A stretch of 64,000 nt of DNA, taken from positions 682,001 through 746,000 of the forward strand of contig CAVXHG010000006.1 in assembly GCA_963761525.1 (NCBI GenBank), given 5' to 3'. The stretch is from BOG-931 sp963761525. Its GTDB lineage: Bacteria; Pseudomonadota; Alphaproteobacteria; Rhizobiales; Xanthobacteraceae. The notes below the pieces were generated by a model, which worked only from the letters and a program-made list of their open reading frames with translations, made no database searches and was not told where the DNA came from. Shown piece after piece: positions 52,623 to 63,218 of this stretch. Positions within the stretch are counted from its first letter, which is position 1; every line of letters begins with the position of its first letter. The translations under genes were made by a program, and so were the position numbers.

Positions 52623-54161
52623 TCAAGATTTCGGCGGAATAATCACGATCTCGTAAGTCATTGGTTGATCGTCGGTGCCGAAATAATGGCGCGCCAGAGT
52701 CACATTCTCGACCTTGGCGCTGTACCGCTCGGCATACTTTTTCATCTCGTCCACGCAAGCGCCCTCGGGCTGCGGGCAGACAATCGCGATGCCGTCGTGT
52801 GCGATGCGGGCTTCGTCGACCCACGGCGTGCGCCACGGGCTGGTGATGGCATACGTCGCCGGCCGGGACGGGAAATAGGGGTTGGTCCCGTCAACGACGG
52901 TCCGGAAGCTGCCGACGATTTGAAGTGGCGCGCTGGTCTGCTCGCGCCATGCCTTTGCGACCGCCTGCGCGATCAGCCGATAATGCGTTCCGTAGTTATT
53001 CTGAAGGCTGTCACGATGCAGGACGATGGCGATCGCCGGCGATACGGCGACCGCCAACAGCGGGACGACGATCGCCAGCGCCAACAGCCGGATTGCAGCG
53101 GCACGATTGATCGACAGCAGCGGCGACGACAACAGAACGATTGGCAGCAGAGTCATGCCGGACATCGACCATAACGGATCGAGCCGCGCACGCACGACTA
53201 TCGCGGCGATGGCTGCAACAATGAATGGCGTGACAAACGCGACAATGAAGAATTGCCGCTCTCGCTGCTTTGGCCACAAGGTGTCCTTGATCGCCGCGAG
53301 ACTTGGGTAAGTCGAAAGCGCACTGAGTACGATTGGCGCGGCGATATAGCCGAGAATGCTGACGAGGAAATAAAACGACCAGCTGACCGCCATGCCAAAA
53401 GTCGTCTCGTGTGCGGTCATGGCAAAAGAAACGGTGCTGAAGCCGTGCGTCGCAACGTAAATGACATGGGGCGCCAGCAAGACCGCGCCGACCACAACTG
53501 TGATCCACGGCGCTGCCGAGCGAAAATACGCCGCACGGCGCGGATCGGTCAGCGCGCCGAGCGCTAGTCCGGCCAGCATGATGATCGACCAGTATTTGCC
53601 GAGCATGGCCGCAGCCGCGCCGACACCTGCCAGCGCCGCCCAGCCGGGACGACGGGTCTCGAACGACAGCAGGAACCACCACGTCGTCACCGCCCAGAAC
53701 GGCGTGAGCACCGAGCTCGCGTTATATTTCAGCGCATGAAAATTGTAGAACGGCAGGAACGTCAGCAATAACAGACCAACGACGCGCTTTTGCGGATCGA
53801 GATAACGTGCCGCAAGCCGCCACGCGATCCATAGCGCCACCGTCGCCACAATCATGGCGAACAGATAGAACGACCAGTCTTGGACTGGCATGACGCTGAA
53901 CCAGAGCCGCATCAGCCACGGCCCAAGCGGCGGATGGGTCGGAGCGCTCCAGACTACTTCGTGGGACCAGGCGAACATCTCGCCGATGTCGAAGTGCAGA
54001 TCCTGGCTGCTCTTGGCGATCGTGCCGTAAGCCGACCACGCGATGGCATAGGCGGCGAGCAGCAGCGCCATCGTCCGCTCGCAACGCGCCGGATCGATCA
54101 GCGCGTCGTAAAGCCGGGCAAAAGGATGCCACGCCGGTTTCGCGATTTCCGTGCTGCTCAT
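52623..54161 (-). CDS. GT39/ArnT-like membrane glycosyltransferase
   Basis: Protein of 512 residues from ATG at 54161. It has a first luminal loop with the acidic motif DLHFDIGEMFAWSHEVVW and SAPTHPPLGPWLMRLWFSVM, then many helices and a soluble periplasmic C-terminal part. This is the PMT-2/dolichyl-phosphate-mannose transferase fold (GT39/GT83), which uses lipid-phosphate sugars to modify lipid A, other glycolipids or proteins. It overlaps the GT9 gene stop by one base, so they form an operon. Confidence 0.85.
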   Translation of the reverse strand: MSSTEIAKPAWHPFARLYDALIDPARCERTMALLLAAYAIAWSAYGTIAKSSQDLHFDIGEMFAWSHEVVWSAPTHPPLGPWLMRLWFSVMPVQDWSFYLFAMIVATVALWIAWRLAARYLDPQKRVVGLLLLTFLPFYNFHALKYNASSVLTPFWAVTTWWFLLSFETRRPGWAALAGVGAAAAMLGKYWSIIMLAGLALGALTDPRRAAYFRSAAPWITVVVGAVLLAPHVIYVATHGFSTVSFAMTAHETTFGMAVSWSFYFLVSILGYIAAPIVLSALSTYPSLAAIKDTLWPKQRERQFFIVAFVTPFIVAAIAAIVVRARLDPLWSMSGMTLLPIVLLSSPLLSINRAAAIRLLALAIVVPLLAVAVSPAIAIVLHRDSLQNNYGTHYRLIAQAVAKAWREQTSAPLQIVGSFRTVVDGTNPYFPSRPATYAITSPWRTPWVDEARIAHDGIAIVCPQPEGACVDEMKKYAERYSAKVENVTLARHYFGTDDQPMTYEIVIIPPKS

Positions 54162-55381
54162 CAGCGTGCGGCCGCTGGCGAAAGAGTTTCAGCCACCGCG
54201 GCATAAACCTGATCGACGCTGATCGCCTGCATGCAGACATTGTCGGTGCAAGCGGTCTTGCGGTGATTGTGCGCCGTCACGCAGGGCGAACAGGCGAGCC
54301 CGGCATAGATCGCGCGCGAATTGCCGAGCGGCTGATAAAGCTTCGGCGTCTCCGGCCCGAACAGCACGATGGTCGGCAAACCGACGGCGGCGGAGAAGTG
54401 TGCCGGTCCGGAATCGTTCGACACCATCAGGGTGGCATGGGCGTACAGCGCCGGCAGCTCGATGAGCGACGAATGGCCGGCGAAGGACGCCGCGCGCGGG
54501 GCGCTTTGAGCGGCAAGGCGTTCGGCCGCTTCGCGTTCGTCCGGCGCGCCGGTGACGAGCACCACAACGTCGTCGTAGGCAGCGAGGATGCGGCGGATCA
54601 GTTCGGCATAGCGGTCCGGCATCCAGCGCCGGTGCGGCAAGAGTTCGCTGGCGTTCGGATTGATCAGCACCAGACGATTTTGCCCCGGGTCGAACGGCGC
54701 GAGGCTGCGAATCCGCTCAAGAACGTCGCCGCGGGCGCGGGCGCTCGCCTGCACAATCTCGACATGGGTCTGATCGTCACCGATGACCGTCTTTGCGTAG
54801 GGCACCGTCGGCTTTGGCGCCAAAAGCGCGTCGATCAAGGCGATGAAGTTTTTGGCGACGTGAATGTGCGGATTATAGGTCACGCGGTGGGTCAGCATTT
54901 CACCGCGATAAAGTCCTTCCTGATGGAAGCGGTAAAAGCCGACGCGGCGGTCGGCGCCGGCGAAACCCGTCAACAGTGCGGTGAAGCGTGAAAACAGTTC
55001 AAGGTCGACGACGGTGTCGATGCCGTTGCGCCGCGTCCACAGCAGAAAGGCCAAGGTGTCGCGCGCCAGAGTGAGGATCGAGGCATCCGAGATCGTGAAA
55101 ATATTGTCGGGTGAAACCGTGCCGACAAGCTGCAGCGAGCCGACATTGCGCTTGAAGATGACGAAATAGAGCTCGGCCGATAATTGCGCCCGCGCCTTGC
55201 GCATCGCCGGGCTGGCCAGCACCGTCGAACCCATCTCCGACAACTCGACAAACAAGACCCGTCGCACCGGCCGCACCGTGCGGGCGTGCAGCCAGTCGCG
55301 GAGCCGTATCAGCAACGTGGCGATGGCGCACAAAGGCACGCCGGCCAGCCGGTCGATACGGCGCATCGTGTCAATATTCAT
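54161..55381 (-). CDS. GT9-family glycosyltransferase (heptosyltransferase-like)
   Basis: Protein of 406 residues from ATG at 55381. GT-B fold with an ADP-heptose-transferase look: VLFVELSEMGSTVLASPAMRKA near residue 44, LVLINPNASELLPHRRWMPDRYAEL near residue 235, and the nucleotide-sugar site LPALYAHATLMVSNDSGPAHFSAAVGLPTIVLFGPE near residue 315. Probable role is adding a sugar to a lipopolysaccharide core or glycolipid. A late cysteine-containing CSPCVTAHNH segment is common in this branch. It faces lepA head to head. Confidence 0.88.
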   Translation of the reverse strand: MNIDTMRRIDRLAGVPLCAIATLLIRLRDWLHARTVRPVRRVLFVELSEMGSTVLASPAMRKARAQLSAELYFVIFKRNVGSLQLVGTVSPDNIFTISDASILTLARDTLAFLLWTRRNGIDTVVDLELFSRFTALLTGFAGADRRVGFYRFHQEGLYRGEMLTHRVTYNPHIHVAKNFIALIDALLAPKPTVPYAKTVIGDDQTHVEIVQASARARGDVLERIRSLAPFDPGQNRLVLINPNASELLPHRRWMPDRYAELIRRILAAYDDVVVLVTGAPDEREAAERLAAQSAPRAASFAGHSSLIELPALYAHATLMVSNDSGPAHFSAAVGLPTIVLFGPETPKLYQPLGNSRAIYAGLACSPCVTAHNHRKTACTDNVCMQAISVDQVYAAVAETLSPAAAR

Positions 55382-55579
55382 TGGGGCTTCTTAGCGCGTT
55401 CGGCTTTGCTTTGGGAACCCGATCCCGATCCGCTACCGTGGCGCATCCCGTCGCTGATTTCCGTCGCGGAAAGACGCGACGCCTAACCTCTCCCCGCCGC
55501 CCCCTCACCCCGGCCCTCTTTCCGCACACGAAGAGGGAGTTCACTTGCCGCACTGCAACGCCGGTGTTATCTGCGCGCC

Positions 55580-57386
<1,807 letters not shown>

Positions 57387-57442
57387 CGGGTTCGCTATTT
57401 CCGCGCCGAGGTCTGTGGCCGGGCCGCAGCAGAACGGCTAAG

Positions 57443-57727
57443 ATGGCCGGCATGAGACGTGTTGTAGCGACATACGCGATCGGTTGCGTGCTTGCTGCGC
57501 TGACATTGCTTCTTGCCGGCAGTGCGGGAGCGGGGCCGGTCGTCTTTAAGCCACCGCCGCCACCTCGAGCCGTTCGGGTGCCGATAGCGCGGCCTTCGCA
57601 GCAGCTGTCGTTCTGGGGGGTAGAGACAAATCTCCAGCAATCGCGCGACGAGCTTCAGCCTGCGGGACCGAAAAATCTTCGCATGCGCGGACGGCTGCAG
57701 AAGACGAGATCCACCGACTGGAAATGA
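57443..57727 (+). CDS. Small exported proline/arginine-rich protein
   Basis: Protein of 94 residues from ATG at 57443 (a second ATG at 57452 is possible). Signal peptide (VVATYAIGCVLAALTLLLAGSAGA), then a Pro-rich segment (PVVFKPPPPPRAVRVP) and a basic tail (LRMRGRLQKTRSTDWK). A Lys/Arg-rich exported peptide of unknown function. The frame is a continuation of a lepA shadow frame, so only the part after 57443 is claimed. Confidence 0.5.
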   Translation: MAGMRRVVATYAIGCVLAALTLLLAGSAGAGPVVFKPPPPPRAVRVPIARPSQQLSFWGVETNLQQSRDELQPAGPKNLRMRGRLQKTRSTDWK

Positions 57728-57796
57728 CAGTCGGGACTCGATCAACGATCTTCCGCGTCGTTCTTCAAATGAACGATAGCGACGTCAGAGAAGACA

Positions 57797-58180
57797 ATGA
57801 ATGAAGACCAGATCATCCGCGCGGCTTTGGATCGCCACTGGGCGGCCTCGGACGCGAATGATTTCGAGACCGAGCACGAGATTTATCACGACGATGCCGT
57901 GCTGGAGTACCCGCAGTCCGGCGAACGGATTCGCGGTCGGCGCAATATTCAGTCGTCGCGCTTTGCGCAGCCGAACAGCAAGCGCTTTACGGTGCGGCGC
58001 GTGCTCGGTAGCGGCGACCTTTGGGTCACGGAATTCGTCCTCACCTACGACGGCCAGCCGTCCTACACGGTGAGCATCATGGAGTTCACAGACGGCAAGG
58101 TCTCCCGTGAGACCCAGTATTTCGGCGATCCTTTCGAGCCGGGGCCGTCCCGCGTTCAATGGGTCGAGCGGATGCGTTGA
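57797..58180 (+). CDS. SnoaL-like/NTF2-fold protein
   Basis: Protein of 127 residues from ATG at 57797. The pattern ALDRHWAASDANDFETEHEIYHDDAVLEYPQSGERIRGR, then LWVTEFVLTYDGQPSYTVSIMEFTDGKVSRETQYFGDPF, is the SnoaL/NTF2 cone fold, found in isomerases, dehydratases and many proteins without known activity. It stands alone between a small exported protein and a convergent Bug receptor. Confidence 0.83.
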   Translation: MNEDQIIRAALDRHWAASDANDFETEHEIYHDDAVLEYPQSGERIRGRRNIQSSRFAQPNSKRFTVRRVLGSGDLWVTEFVLTYDGQPSYTVSIMEFTDGKVSRETQYFGDPFEPGPSRVQWVERMR

Positions 58181-58229
58181 AATATTCGCAATTGAATCGA
58201 GGCGGTAAGTTAAGTCGCTTCCGGGACTA

Positions 58230-59213
58230 TCATTCCGGTTTGATATTGGCGGCCTTGACGACGCGCTCCCACTTGGCGACTTCATCGGCAACAAACGTGT
58301 CGAAATCCTGCGGGGAGATCGAAAACACCGATCCGCCCAATTCGACAATGCGCGATGCGATTTTGGGATCGGCCAGCGCGGCGTTGACCGACGTGTTCAG
58401 CGCTTCAACAAGGGCCACAGGCGTCGCCCTGGGCGCCGCGATCCCGTTCCACCCGCTGGCCTCGAAGCCGGGCTGAAACTCGCTCAGCGCCGGCACGTCA
58501 GGTAATGCCGGCGACCGTGTTTTGGTGGTCACAGCGAGCGCACGAAGCTGTCCCGACTTTATGGTTCCGATCGAACCCGGCAGATTATCGAACCCGGCCT
58601 GGACTTCGTTGCTCAGGAGAGCGGTGATCATCGGTGCTGCGCCTCGGTAAGGGACGTGCAGCGCATCGATCCCCGCATTCATTTTGAACAGCTCGCCGGC
58701 CACATGCGAGGTCGAGCCGGTCCCGAACGAAGCGATGGTGAGTTTGCCGGGGTTGGCTTTGGCATACGCGATCAGCTCTGCAACGGATGAGACGCCCAAC
58801 GACGGCGCAACCTCCAGCACCAGCGGCATCTGCGCGATGCCTGCGACCATCGCGAAGTCGCGCGTCAGGCTGAAGGGCAGGTTGGCGTAAAGCGAAGCGT
58901 TGACGCCATTCGTCGCGGTTACATCGAGCAGTTCGTAGCCGTCGGGCGTCGCTCTTGCCACGGCCTCGGTCGCAATGTTCGAGCTTGCGCCGGGGCGGTT
59001 TTCAATGACGAATTGCTGTCCGAAATGTTCCGACAGCGATTGCCCGATCAATCGCGCGGCAATGTCCGCCGTGCCGCCAGGCGAGAATCCAACCAGCACG
59101 CGCACCGGGCGGGTCGGGTAATCGAGTGCGTAAGCACGACGCAATAGCGCCGGCATTGCAACGCTGCTGCCTGCCAGATGTAAGAAAGCTCTTCGGCTTG
59201 CGGATATCGTCAT
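58230..59213 (-). CDS. Bug/TctC-type solute-binding receptor (4), probable Tat substrate
   Basis: Protein of 327 residues from ATG at 59213. A twin-arginine-like start (SASRRAFLHLAGSSVAMPALL), then LDYPTRPVRVLVGFSPGGTADIAARLIGQSL, QQFVIENRPGASSNIATEAV and ALHVPYRGAAPMITALLSNEVQAGF. Periplasmic small-molecule receptor; no cognate membrane components nearby. Of the four receptors here it most resembles number 3 in its motifs. Confidence 0.9.
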   Translation of the reverse strand: MTISASRRAFLHLAGSSVAMPALLRRAYALDYPTRPVRVLVGFSPGGTADIAARLIGQSLSEHFGQQFVIENRPGASSNIATEAVARATPDGYELLDVTATNGVNASLYANLPFSLTRDFAMVAGIAQMPLVLEVAPSLGVSSVAELIAYAKANPGKLTIASFGTGSTSHVAGELFKMNAGIDALHVPYRGAAPMITALLSNEVQAGFDNLPGSIGTIKSGQLRALAVTTKTRSPALPDVPALSEFQPGFEASGWNGIAAPRATPVALVEALNTSVNAALADPKIASRIVELGGSVFSISPQDFDTFVADEVAKWERVVKAANIKPE

Positions 59214-59365
59214 GCTTGTCCGGAGTTTGACGCTCGCAGAGTGCGATGGTGATTGTCGGTTACGCAAGAGGTAACTCTATCGTCTGTTGCTGAGACCAAA
59301 GCCGAAGCCAAAAGCGAAGCACACGCGGCAGTACAGCAGGGCCTCGCGTGAAAACTCGTTTCAGG

Positions 59366-60109
59366 CTAACGCGCCGATTTTTGGAGAGCGGACAGCGGAG
59401 TATCGAGTTCGTACCTGACGCCTTGCGGCTCATAGGTCAGACGAGCTTTGCCGTGAAGTTGTTCTGCCAGCCCGTTGATCAGGCGCGTGCCGAAGCTGGG
59501 CCGCTTCGATTTTTGCACAATGGGGCCATCCGATTCCGTCCAGGAAAACTTGAAACGATCTGTTTTTTCATCCGCCGACACGACAATGGCAATCCGACCG
59601 GCCGGGACCGAGAGCGCGCCATATTTAACCGCATTTGTGCAAAGTTCGTTCAGCGACATCGTGAGCGGCAAAACCGCGGACGCATCGATTTCCACAGACG
59701 GTTCCTCAATGGAAAACCTCGACATTTCCTGATCGTCAAAGGGTTGAACGGCAGCGCGAATGATGTCGCGCAATCGTGCCTTCGTCCAGTTCGCCTGAAG
59801 CAGAAGATCGTGGGCCCGGCCCAACGCAAACAGTCGACTTTCAATCGCAGCGCGGCCTGCCTCAAGAGTGTCGGCGCTTCGCAAGCTTTGCGATGTAATG
59901 GCAATAACGGTGGCAAGAGTATTTTTGACCCGATGATGCAATTCTTCCAGCAACAAACGCTGCAGTTGCCTCGCCGCTTCGTTTTCGGATGCTGTAATTC
60001 CGGCCTGCGCAAGCAAACGTGCTGCATCCACTCCGGCCTGTGCCAAGGATTCGCGGAGCCCGACAATTTCGGCTTCGTATGCGAGTTCTCTATCGCTATT
60101 GGTGGCCAT
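59366..60109 (-). CDS. HWE/HisKA_2-type sensor histidine kinase, soluble
   Basis: Protein of 247 residues from ATG at 60109. A short N-terminal coiled coil (YEAEIVGLRESLAQAG ... ARQLQRLLLEELHHRVKNTL) carries the phospho-acceptor His58/59 motif of HWE/HisKA_2 kinases; the ATPase domain has LTMSLNELCTNAVKYGAL and FGTRLINGLAEQLHGKARL. There is no membrane segment or PAS/GAF sensor, so the signal must come from a partner. Such kinases in alphaproteobacteria often feed the general stress response, but no partner (PhyR/NepR/EcfG) is adjacent. Confidence 0.88.
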   Translation of the reverse strand: MATNSDRELAYEAEIVGLRESLAQAGVDAARLLAQAGITASENEAARQLQRLLLEELHHRVKNTLATVIAITSQSLRSADTLEAGRAAIESRLFALGRAHDLLLQANWTKARLRDIIRAAVQPFDDQEMSRFSIEEPSVEIDASAVLPLTMSLNELCTNAVKYGALSVPAGRIAIVVSADEKTDRFKFSWTESDGPIVQKSKRPSFGTRLINGLAEQLHGKARLTYEPQGVRYELDTPLSALQKSAR

Positions 60110-60358
60110 TGGCGTTCTGGATGCAAAACTTGAGACCCACCGTACAACAAATTCTTCGCGGCGGTACGCCTTCAGGCGGCGTCGGTGCTTTTGGAGAGTT
60201 CAGCTTCGTCCCCGCGTGGAAAAACAGGAAAGACGTTCTGCCGATATATTACTTGAAGTAGGGAACTCTCGCAAAGGTTGTGCGTTGATATACCAGCACA
60301 CCAATAGGCAGGGGTCTCGTAAAAGTTATTTTCGCAAAAACTCAACAGTGAAAAAATC

Positions 60359-60469
60359 ATGGCAAGATCGACTGTTTTTTCCGACTTCGTGCGACGAGCC
60401 TGGTGGTTGTATGTCGCCGAGGCTGCGGTCATGCTTGCCATTCTTCTGATCATCCGCGCTCACAGCTAG
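60359..60469 (+). CDS. 36-residue single-helix membrane peptide
   Basis: ATG at 60359, stop TAG 60467-60469. A polar start (MARSTVFSDFVRRAWW) leads into one membrane helix (LYVAEAAVMLAILLIIRAHS). The upstream sequence is AT-rich, but no clear GGAG is present. Small membrane peptides of this style are common but seldom annotated. It lies between the HWE kinase and the DUF1236 gene. Coding status is uncertain. Confidence 0.4.
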   Translation: MARSTVFSDFVRRAWWLYVAEAAVMLAILLIIRAHS

Positions 60470-60606
60470 AGAAATTTTCCGCCCTGACGGGCCGCGCTAT
60501 TGGCCTTCGCCAAACGCTTCAATCGTCAGACGCTTTAATAGCAAAGCGGAACGCGCGCCGTTCTGGCGCGTTGCTACACACCTTCACCCCAAAATCAGGA
60601 ATACAC

Positions 60607-61020
60607 ATGAAACGATCCATCATATTCGTTGGTGCCATAACACTTGCAATGTCGGCCGGAGCGTACGCTCAGGGCATACCGGATGGCGCTAATCACGGCG
60701 CTCGCGTCGGTGAGCACGATGCCGGTCCCGTGGGTGCGGTTGTTGGTGGCGTCGTCGGTGGCGTGATAGGCGGCGTCGACGGTGTATTGGGTATCAATGA
60801 TCGGCCCCGGTTCCACAGCTATGTCGCCGAACGTCATTACCCTTCTTACCAATATCGCGAGGACCTTCGTGTCGGTGCGGTGCTCCCGGAGGAAGGCGTG
60901 ACCTATTATGAAGTGCCGCCGGAATATGCGAGTGCCCGAGAGTACCGTTACACCATCGTCAACGGACACACGGTGCTGGTGGATCCGCGCACCCACACAA
61001 TCGTTCAGATTGTCGACTAG
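60607..61020 (+). CDS. DUF1236-family exported protein
   Basis: Protein of 137 residues from ATG at 60607. Signal peptide (SIIFVGAITLAMSAGAYA), then a glycine-rich segment (GAVVGGVVGGVIGGVDGVLG), then the DUF1236 domain with HSYVAERHYPSYQYREDLRVGAVLPEEGVTYYEVPPEYA and VNGHTVLVDPRTHTIVQIVD. The family is widespread in Hyphomicrobiales and has no known function. A strong bidirectional terminator follows. Confidence 0.85.
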   Translation: MKRSIIFVGAITLAMSAGAYAQGIPDGANHGARVGEHDAGPVGAVVGGVVGGVIGGVDGVLGINDRPRFHSYVAERHYPSYQYREDLRVGAVLPEEGVTYYEVPPEYASAREYRYTIVNGHTVLVDPRTHTIVQIVD

Positions 61021-61084
61021 CCGACCGGACCTGTACGCATAATTCAGGTACTTCGTACACCGTACCGGGCCAAGAACGATAAAC

Positions 61085-61119
61085 AAAAACAGTGCGCGGC
61101 TAGGCTGCGCACTGTTTTT
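61085..61119. terminator. Bidirectional rho-independent terminator
   Basis: AAAAACAGTGCGC (61085-61097) and GCGCACTGTTTTT (61107-61119) form a 13-bp perfect stem with a T-run on both strands. It separates the DUF1236 gene from the convergent arsenic operon. Confidence 0.92.
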
Positions 61120-61207
61120 ACGTGGCGACTATCGCCAACGACTAGACGCTCGCTCCATTAAACGCGCAGAGTGGTAACCGCCTCACGAAGCTTGTTCGCC
61201 AACCCGT

Positions 61208-61864
61208 TCATGTCCGCCAAAGCCAGCGGCCGAGAGTGACCGCCGCAAGCATCCCGAGAAGCTGCGCGGCGATGAATGCGATCACGCCCGTCGGCGCAAT
61301 CCCCGCATAAGTATCCGAAAGAGCACGGGCGATCGTCACCGCAGGATTGGCGAACGATGTTGACGCGGTGAACCAATAGGCGGCCGTGATGTAGAGACCA
61401 ACGGCATAGGGAATGGCGGCAGGCGTCCGTGCACTGCATCCGAAGATCGTCAGCAACAGCCCGAACGTCGCGACGCTTTCCGCGAACCACTGCCCCGAAC
61501 CAGTGCGTACCGTGGTGGATAATTGCCATAGCGGAAGCTCAAACATGGCGTGCGCGGCGAGCACGCCGACAATGCCGCCGACGATTTGCGCGCCGATGTA
61601 TGTGGCCACAACGCCCGGCAATAGTTCGCGCCGCAGCCCCAGTGCGATGCTCACAGCCGGATTGAAATGGGCGCCGGATATCGGTCCGAACGTGAGAATG
61701 AGTACGGTCAGGATCGCCCCAGTCGGCAGCGTGTTGCAGAGAAGCGCCAGCGCGCCGTTCCCGCCCGCCAACTTCGCGGCCATGATGCCTGAGCCGACCA
61801 CGCCAGCGAGCAGGAAGGCCGTTCCCAAAGACTCGGCAACGCAACGTTGCGCCAACGAGGGCAT
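61208..61864 (-). CDS. aqpS: Aquaglyceroporin of the arsenic operon (AqpS-like)
   Basis: Protein of 218 residues from ATG at 61864, overlapping the arsC stop by one base. Both NPA boxes are present: NPAVSI at 68-73 and NPAVTI at 173-178, with six membrane helices. In Sinorhizobium the homologous AqpS replaces an As(III) pump by letting As(OH)3 flow out down its gradient; the position after arsC supports this role. No ArsB or Acr3 gene is present, so AqpS is the only exit in this operon. Confidence 0.88.
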   Translation of the reverse strand: MPSLAQRCVAESLGTAFLLAGVVGSGIMAAKLAGGNGALALLCNTLPTGAILTVLILTFGPISGAHFNPAVSIALGLRRELLPGVVATYIGAQIVGGIVGVLAAHAMFELPLWQLSTTVRTGSGQWFAESVATFGLLLTIFGCSARTPAAIPYAVGLYITAAYWFTASTSFANPAVTIARALSDTYAGIAPTGVIAFIAAQLLGMLAAVTLGRWLWRT

Positions 61865-62358
61865 CAGGTCCGGCCGATTTCTTTGAGCTTGTTCTGTATC
61901 GTCAAGCTATCGAGCGAGCGTAGCGGAAGCGCAGAGAAAATCGCTATGCGTTGATGCAACATGCGGTAGGCGTCTTTGAACGCAAGCGCGACTTCGGCTT
62001 CGGTCCCCTTGGCTTCTGCCGGATCGGGAACGCCCCAATGAGCCGTCATTGGTTGCCCGGGCCACAGCGGGCAGGTTTCGCCGGCGGCGTTGTCGCAAAC
62101 GGTGAAAGCAAAATCGAGCGCCGGCGCTCCGGGCTTGGTGAATTCGTGCCACGACTTTGAACGAAAGCCGGACGTATCGTAGCCGAAGCTTTGCAGGAGC
62201 CGCAGGGTTTCAGGATGCACTTGTCCCTTAGGTTGACTACCGGCGCTGTAGGCGTGGAATTTTCCCTCGCCTAACTTATTCAAGATGGCTTCCGCCATGA
62301 TCGAACGCGCGGAATTACCCGTGCACAAAAACAACGCGTTGAAGGGTTGATCGGTCAC
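61864..62358 (-). CDS. arsC: Arsenate reductase ArsC (thioredoxin-coupled, LMW phosphatase fold)
   Basis: Protein of 164 residues. GTG at 62358 is chosen as the start: TAAGG lies 6 bases upstream, and it is 8 bases after the arsI stop. The anion loop LCTGNSARSIMAEA has Cys12 and Arg18; later cysteines occur in FTVCDNAAGETCPLWPGQP, matching the redox relay, and the general-acid Asp region is VPDPAEAKGTE. It reduces As(V) to As(III), which then leaves through AqpS. Open frame upstream of 62358 lies over arsI and is rejected. Confidence 0.9.
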   Translation of the reverse strand: MTDQPFNALFLCTGNSARSIMAEAILNKLGEGKFHAYSAGSQPKGQVHPETLRLLQSFGYDTSGFRSKSWHEFTKPGAPALDFAFTVCDNAAGETCPLWPGQPMTAHWGVPDPAEAKGTEAEVALAFKDAYRMLHQRIAIFSALPLRSLDSLTIQNKLKEIGRT

Positions 62359-62366
62359 GGCATGCC

Positions 62367-62843
62367 TTAAGCGACAGAACAACCGCACGCGGAGGCGGGC
62401 GCCGGCGCTATCTGTGGCGCGCAGCACGATTTCTCGTGTGCGACGCGGGCCGCGTTCTCGCCAGTACCGTCGCCATAGTCGGTGCTTTCGCCGGTCGTGC
62501 GGAACGTTTCCCATGAGATGCCGGCCGGATCGTCGATCCATGACTTTTCCGACTTGGCGTAGCAACAAGCCGTCTGGCCTTGCTCGACGATGTTGCCGCC
62601 CACCATATGCAGCCGGGAGTAAATCTCTTTCAGTTCATCGCCGCTTTCGGCCTGAATGCCGAGATGATCGAGGCCGGGTTGCCGCCCCCGTGTCGAGATG
62701 GCGAAATTGACGCGCGGATCGTCGAGCATCCATTTGGCGTAGTCGGTCTTGATGACGGCAGGCTCCGCCGCGAACAGCGCCGAATAGAAACCGATGGATT
62801 GCGTTAGATCGTCAACGGCGACGTGTACGTGAAACCGCTTCAT
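62367..62843 (-). CDS. arsI: ArsI/CadI-family C-As lyase
   Basis: Protein of 158 residues from ATG at 62843, with AAAGGAGG upstream. A glyoxalase/vicinal-oxygen-chelate fold with iron ligands expected at His5 (KRFHVHVAV), His60 (LDHLGIQ) and Glu112 (ISWETF), and the vicinal Cys93-Cys94 in TACCYAKSEKSW that binds trivalent methylarsenicals. The tail is Cys-rich (KSCCAPQIA; ACGCSVA). It cleaves the carbon-arsenic bond of MAs(III) using O2 to give As(III). It overlaps the end of arsR by 32 bases. Confidence 0.9.
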   Translation of the reverse strand: MKRFHVHVAVDDLTQSIGFYSALFAAEPAVIKTDYAKWMLDDPRVNFAISTRGRQPGLDHLGIQAESGDELKEIYSRLHMVGGNIVEQGQTACCYAKSEKSWIDDPAGISWETFRTTGESTDYGDGTGENAARVAHEKSCCAPQIAPAPASACGCSVA

Positions 62844-63177
62844 TGCGGCCTCCTTTGGGTTTGCAAACGGCAGCCGGGCCGCATCCCGCAAGCGATCCTT
62901 GGCAACAGTTTTCGGTGAGGAAGGAAACGAGGCCGTTCATCGCCTCAAAGCGGGCGGCATAGATCATTGAGCGGCCGTCCCGGCGCACCGTGACAAGGCC
63001 TGCCGTGCGGAGCCGGTCAAAGTGGAAAGTAAGCGTATTGGGCGCGAGGCCGAGCTTTTCAGCGACGTGGCCAGCGGCCATTCCTTCAGGTCCGGCCTCC
63101 ACCAGTAAGCGGAAAATATCCAGCCGGTTTTCTTGCGCTAGTGCGGCCAGAGCGGCGACGGCGTCTATCGTTTCCAT
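62812..63177 (-). CDS. arsR: Arsenic-responsive repressor ArsR
   Basis: Protein of 121 residues from ATG at 63177. The winged helix contains LAPNTLTFHFDRLRTAGLVTVRRDGRSMIYAA. Cysteines 91, 92, 99 and 105 (ENCCQGSLAGCG...C) resemble the C-terminal As(III) site of the Acidithiobacillus-type ArsR, not the classic CxCxxC of plasmid R773 ArsR. It represses the operon until As(III) binds. Two matched operators lie in the promoter region. There is no ribosome site before the ATG, suggesting a leaderless transcript. Confidence 0.92.
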   Translation of the reverse strand: METIDAVAALAALAQENRLDIFRLLVEAGPEGMAAGHVAEKLGLAPNTLTFHFDRLRTAGLVTVRRDGRSMIYAARFEAMNGLVSFLTENCCQGSLAGCGPAAVCKPKGGRNEAVSRTRRR

Positions 63178-63197
63178 ATTTCAACGAATATTGAAAT
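63178..63197 (-). promoter_or_regulatory. ArsR operator 1
   Basis: ATTTCAACGAATATTGAAAT, an imperfect palindrome that ends immediately before the arsR ATG and covers the -10 region. It matches operator 2 at both arms. Confidence 0.82.
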
Positions 63198-63213
63198 GAA
63201 TAGGAACAGTCAA
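63185..63213 (-). promoter_or_regulatory. Probable ars promoter
   Basis: On the minus strand TTGACT (63208-63213) and TATTCG (63185-63190) are 17 bases apart. Transcription would begin at or one base before the arsR ATG, giving a leaderless mRNA. Operators 1 and 2 flank the -35 box. Confidence 0.6.
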
Positions 63214-63218
63214 GAGAC

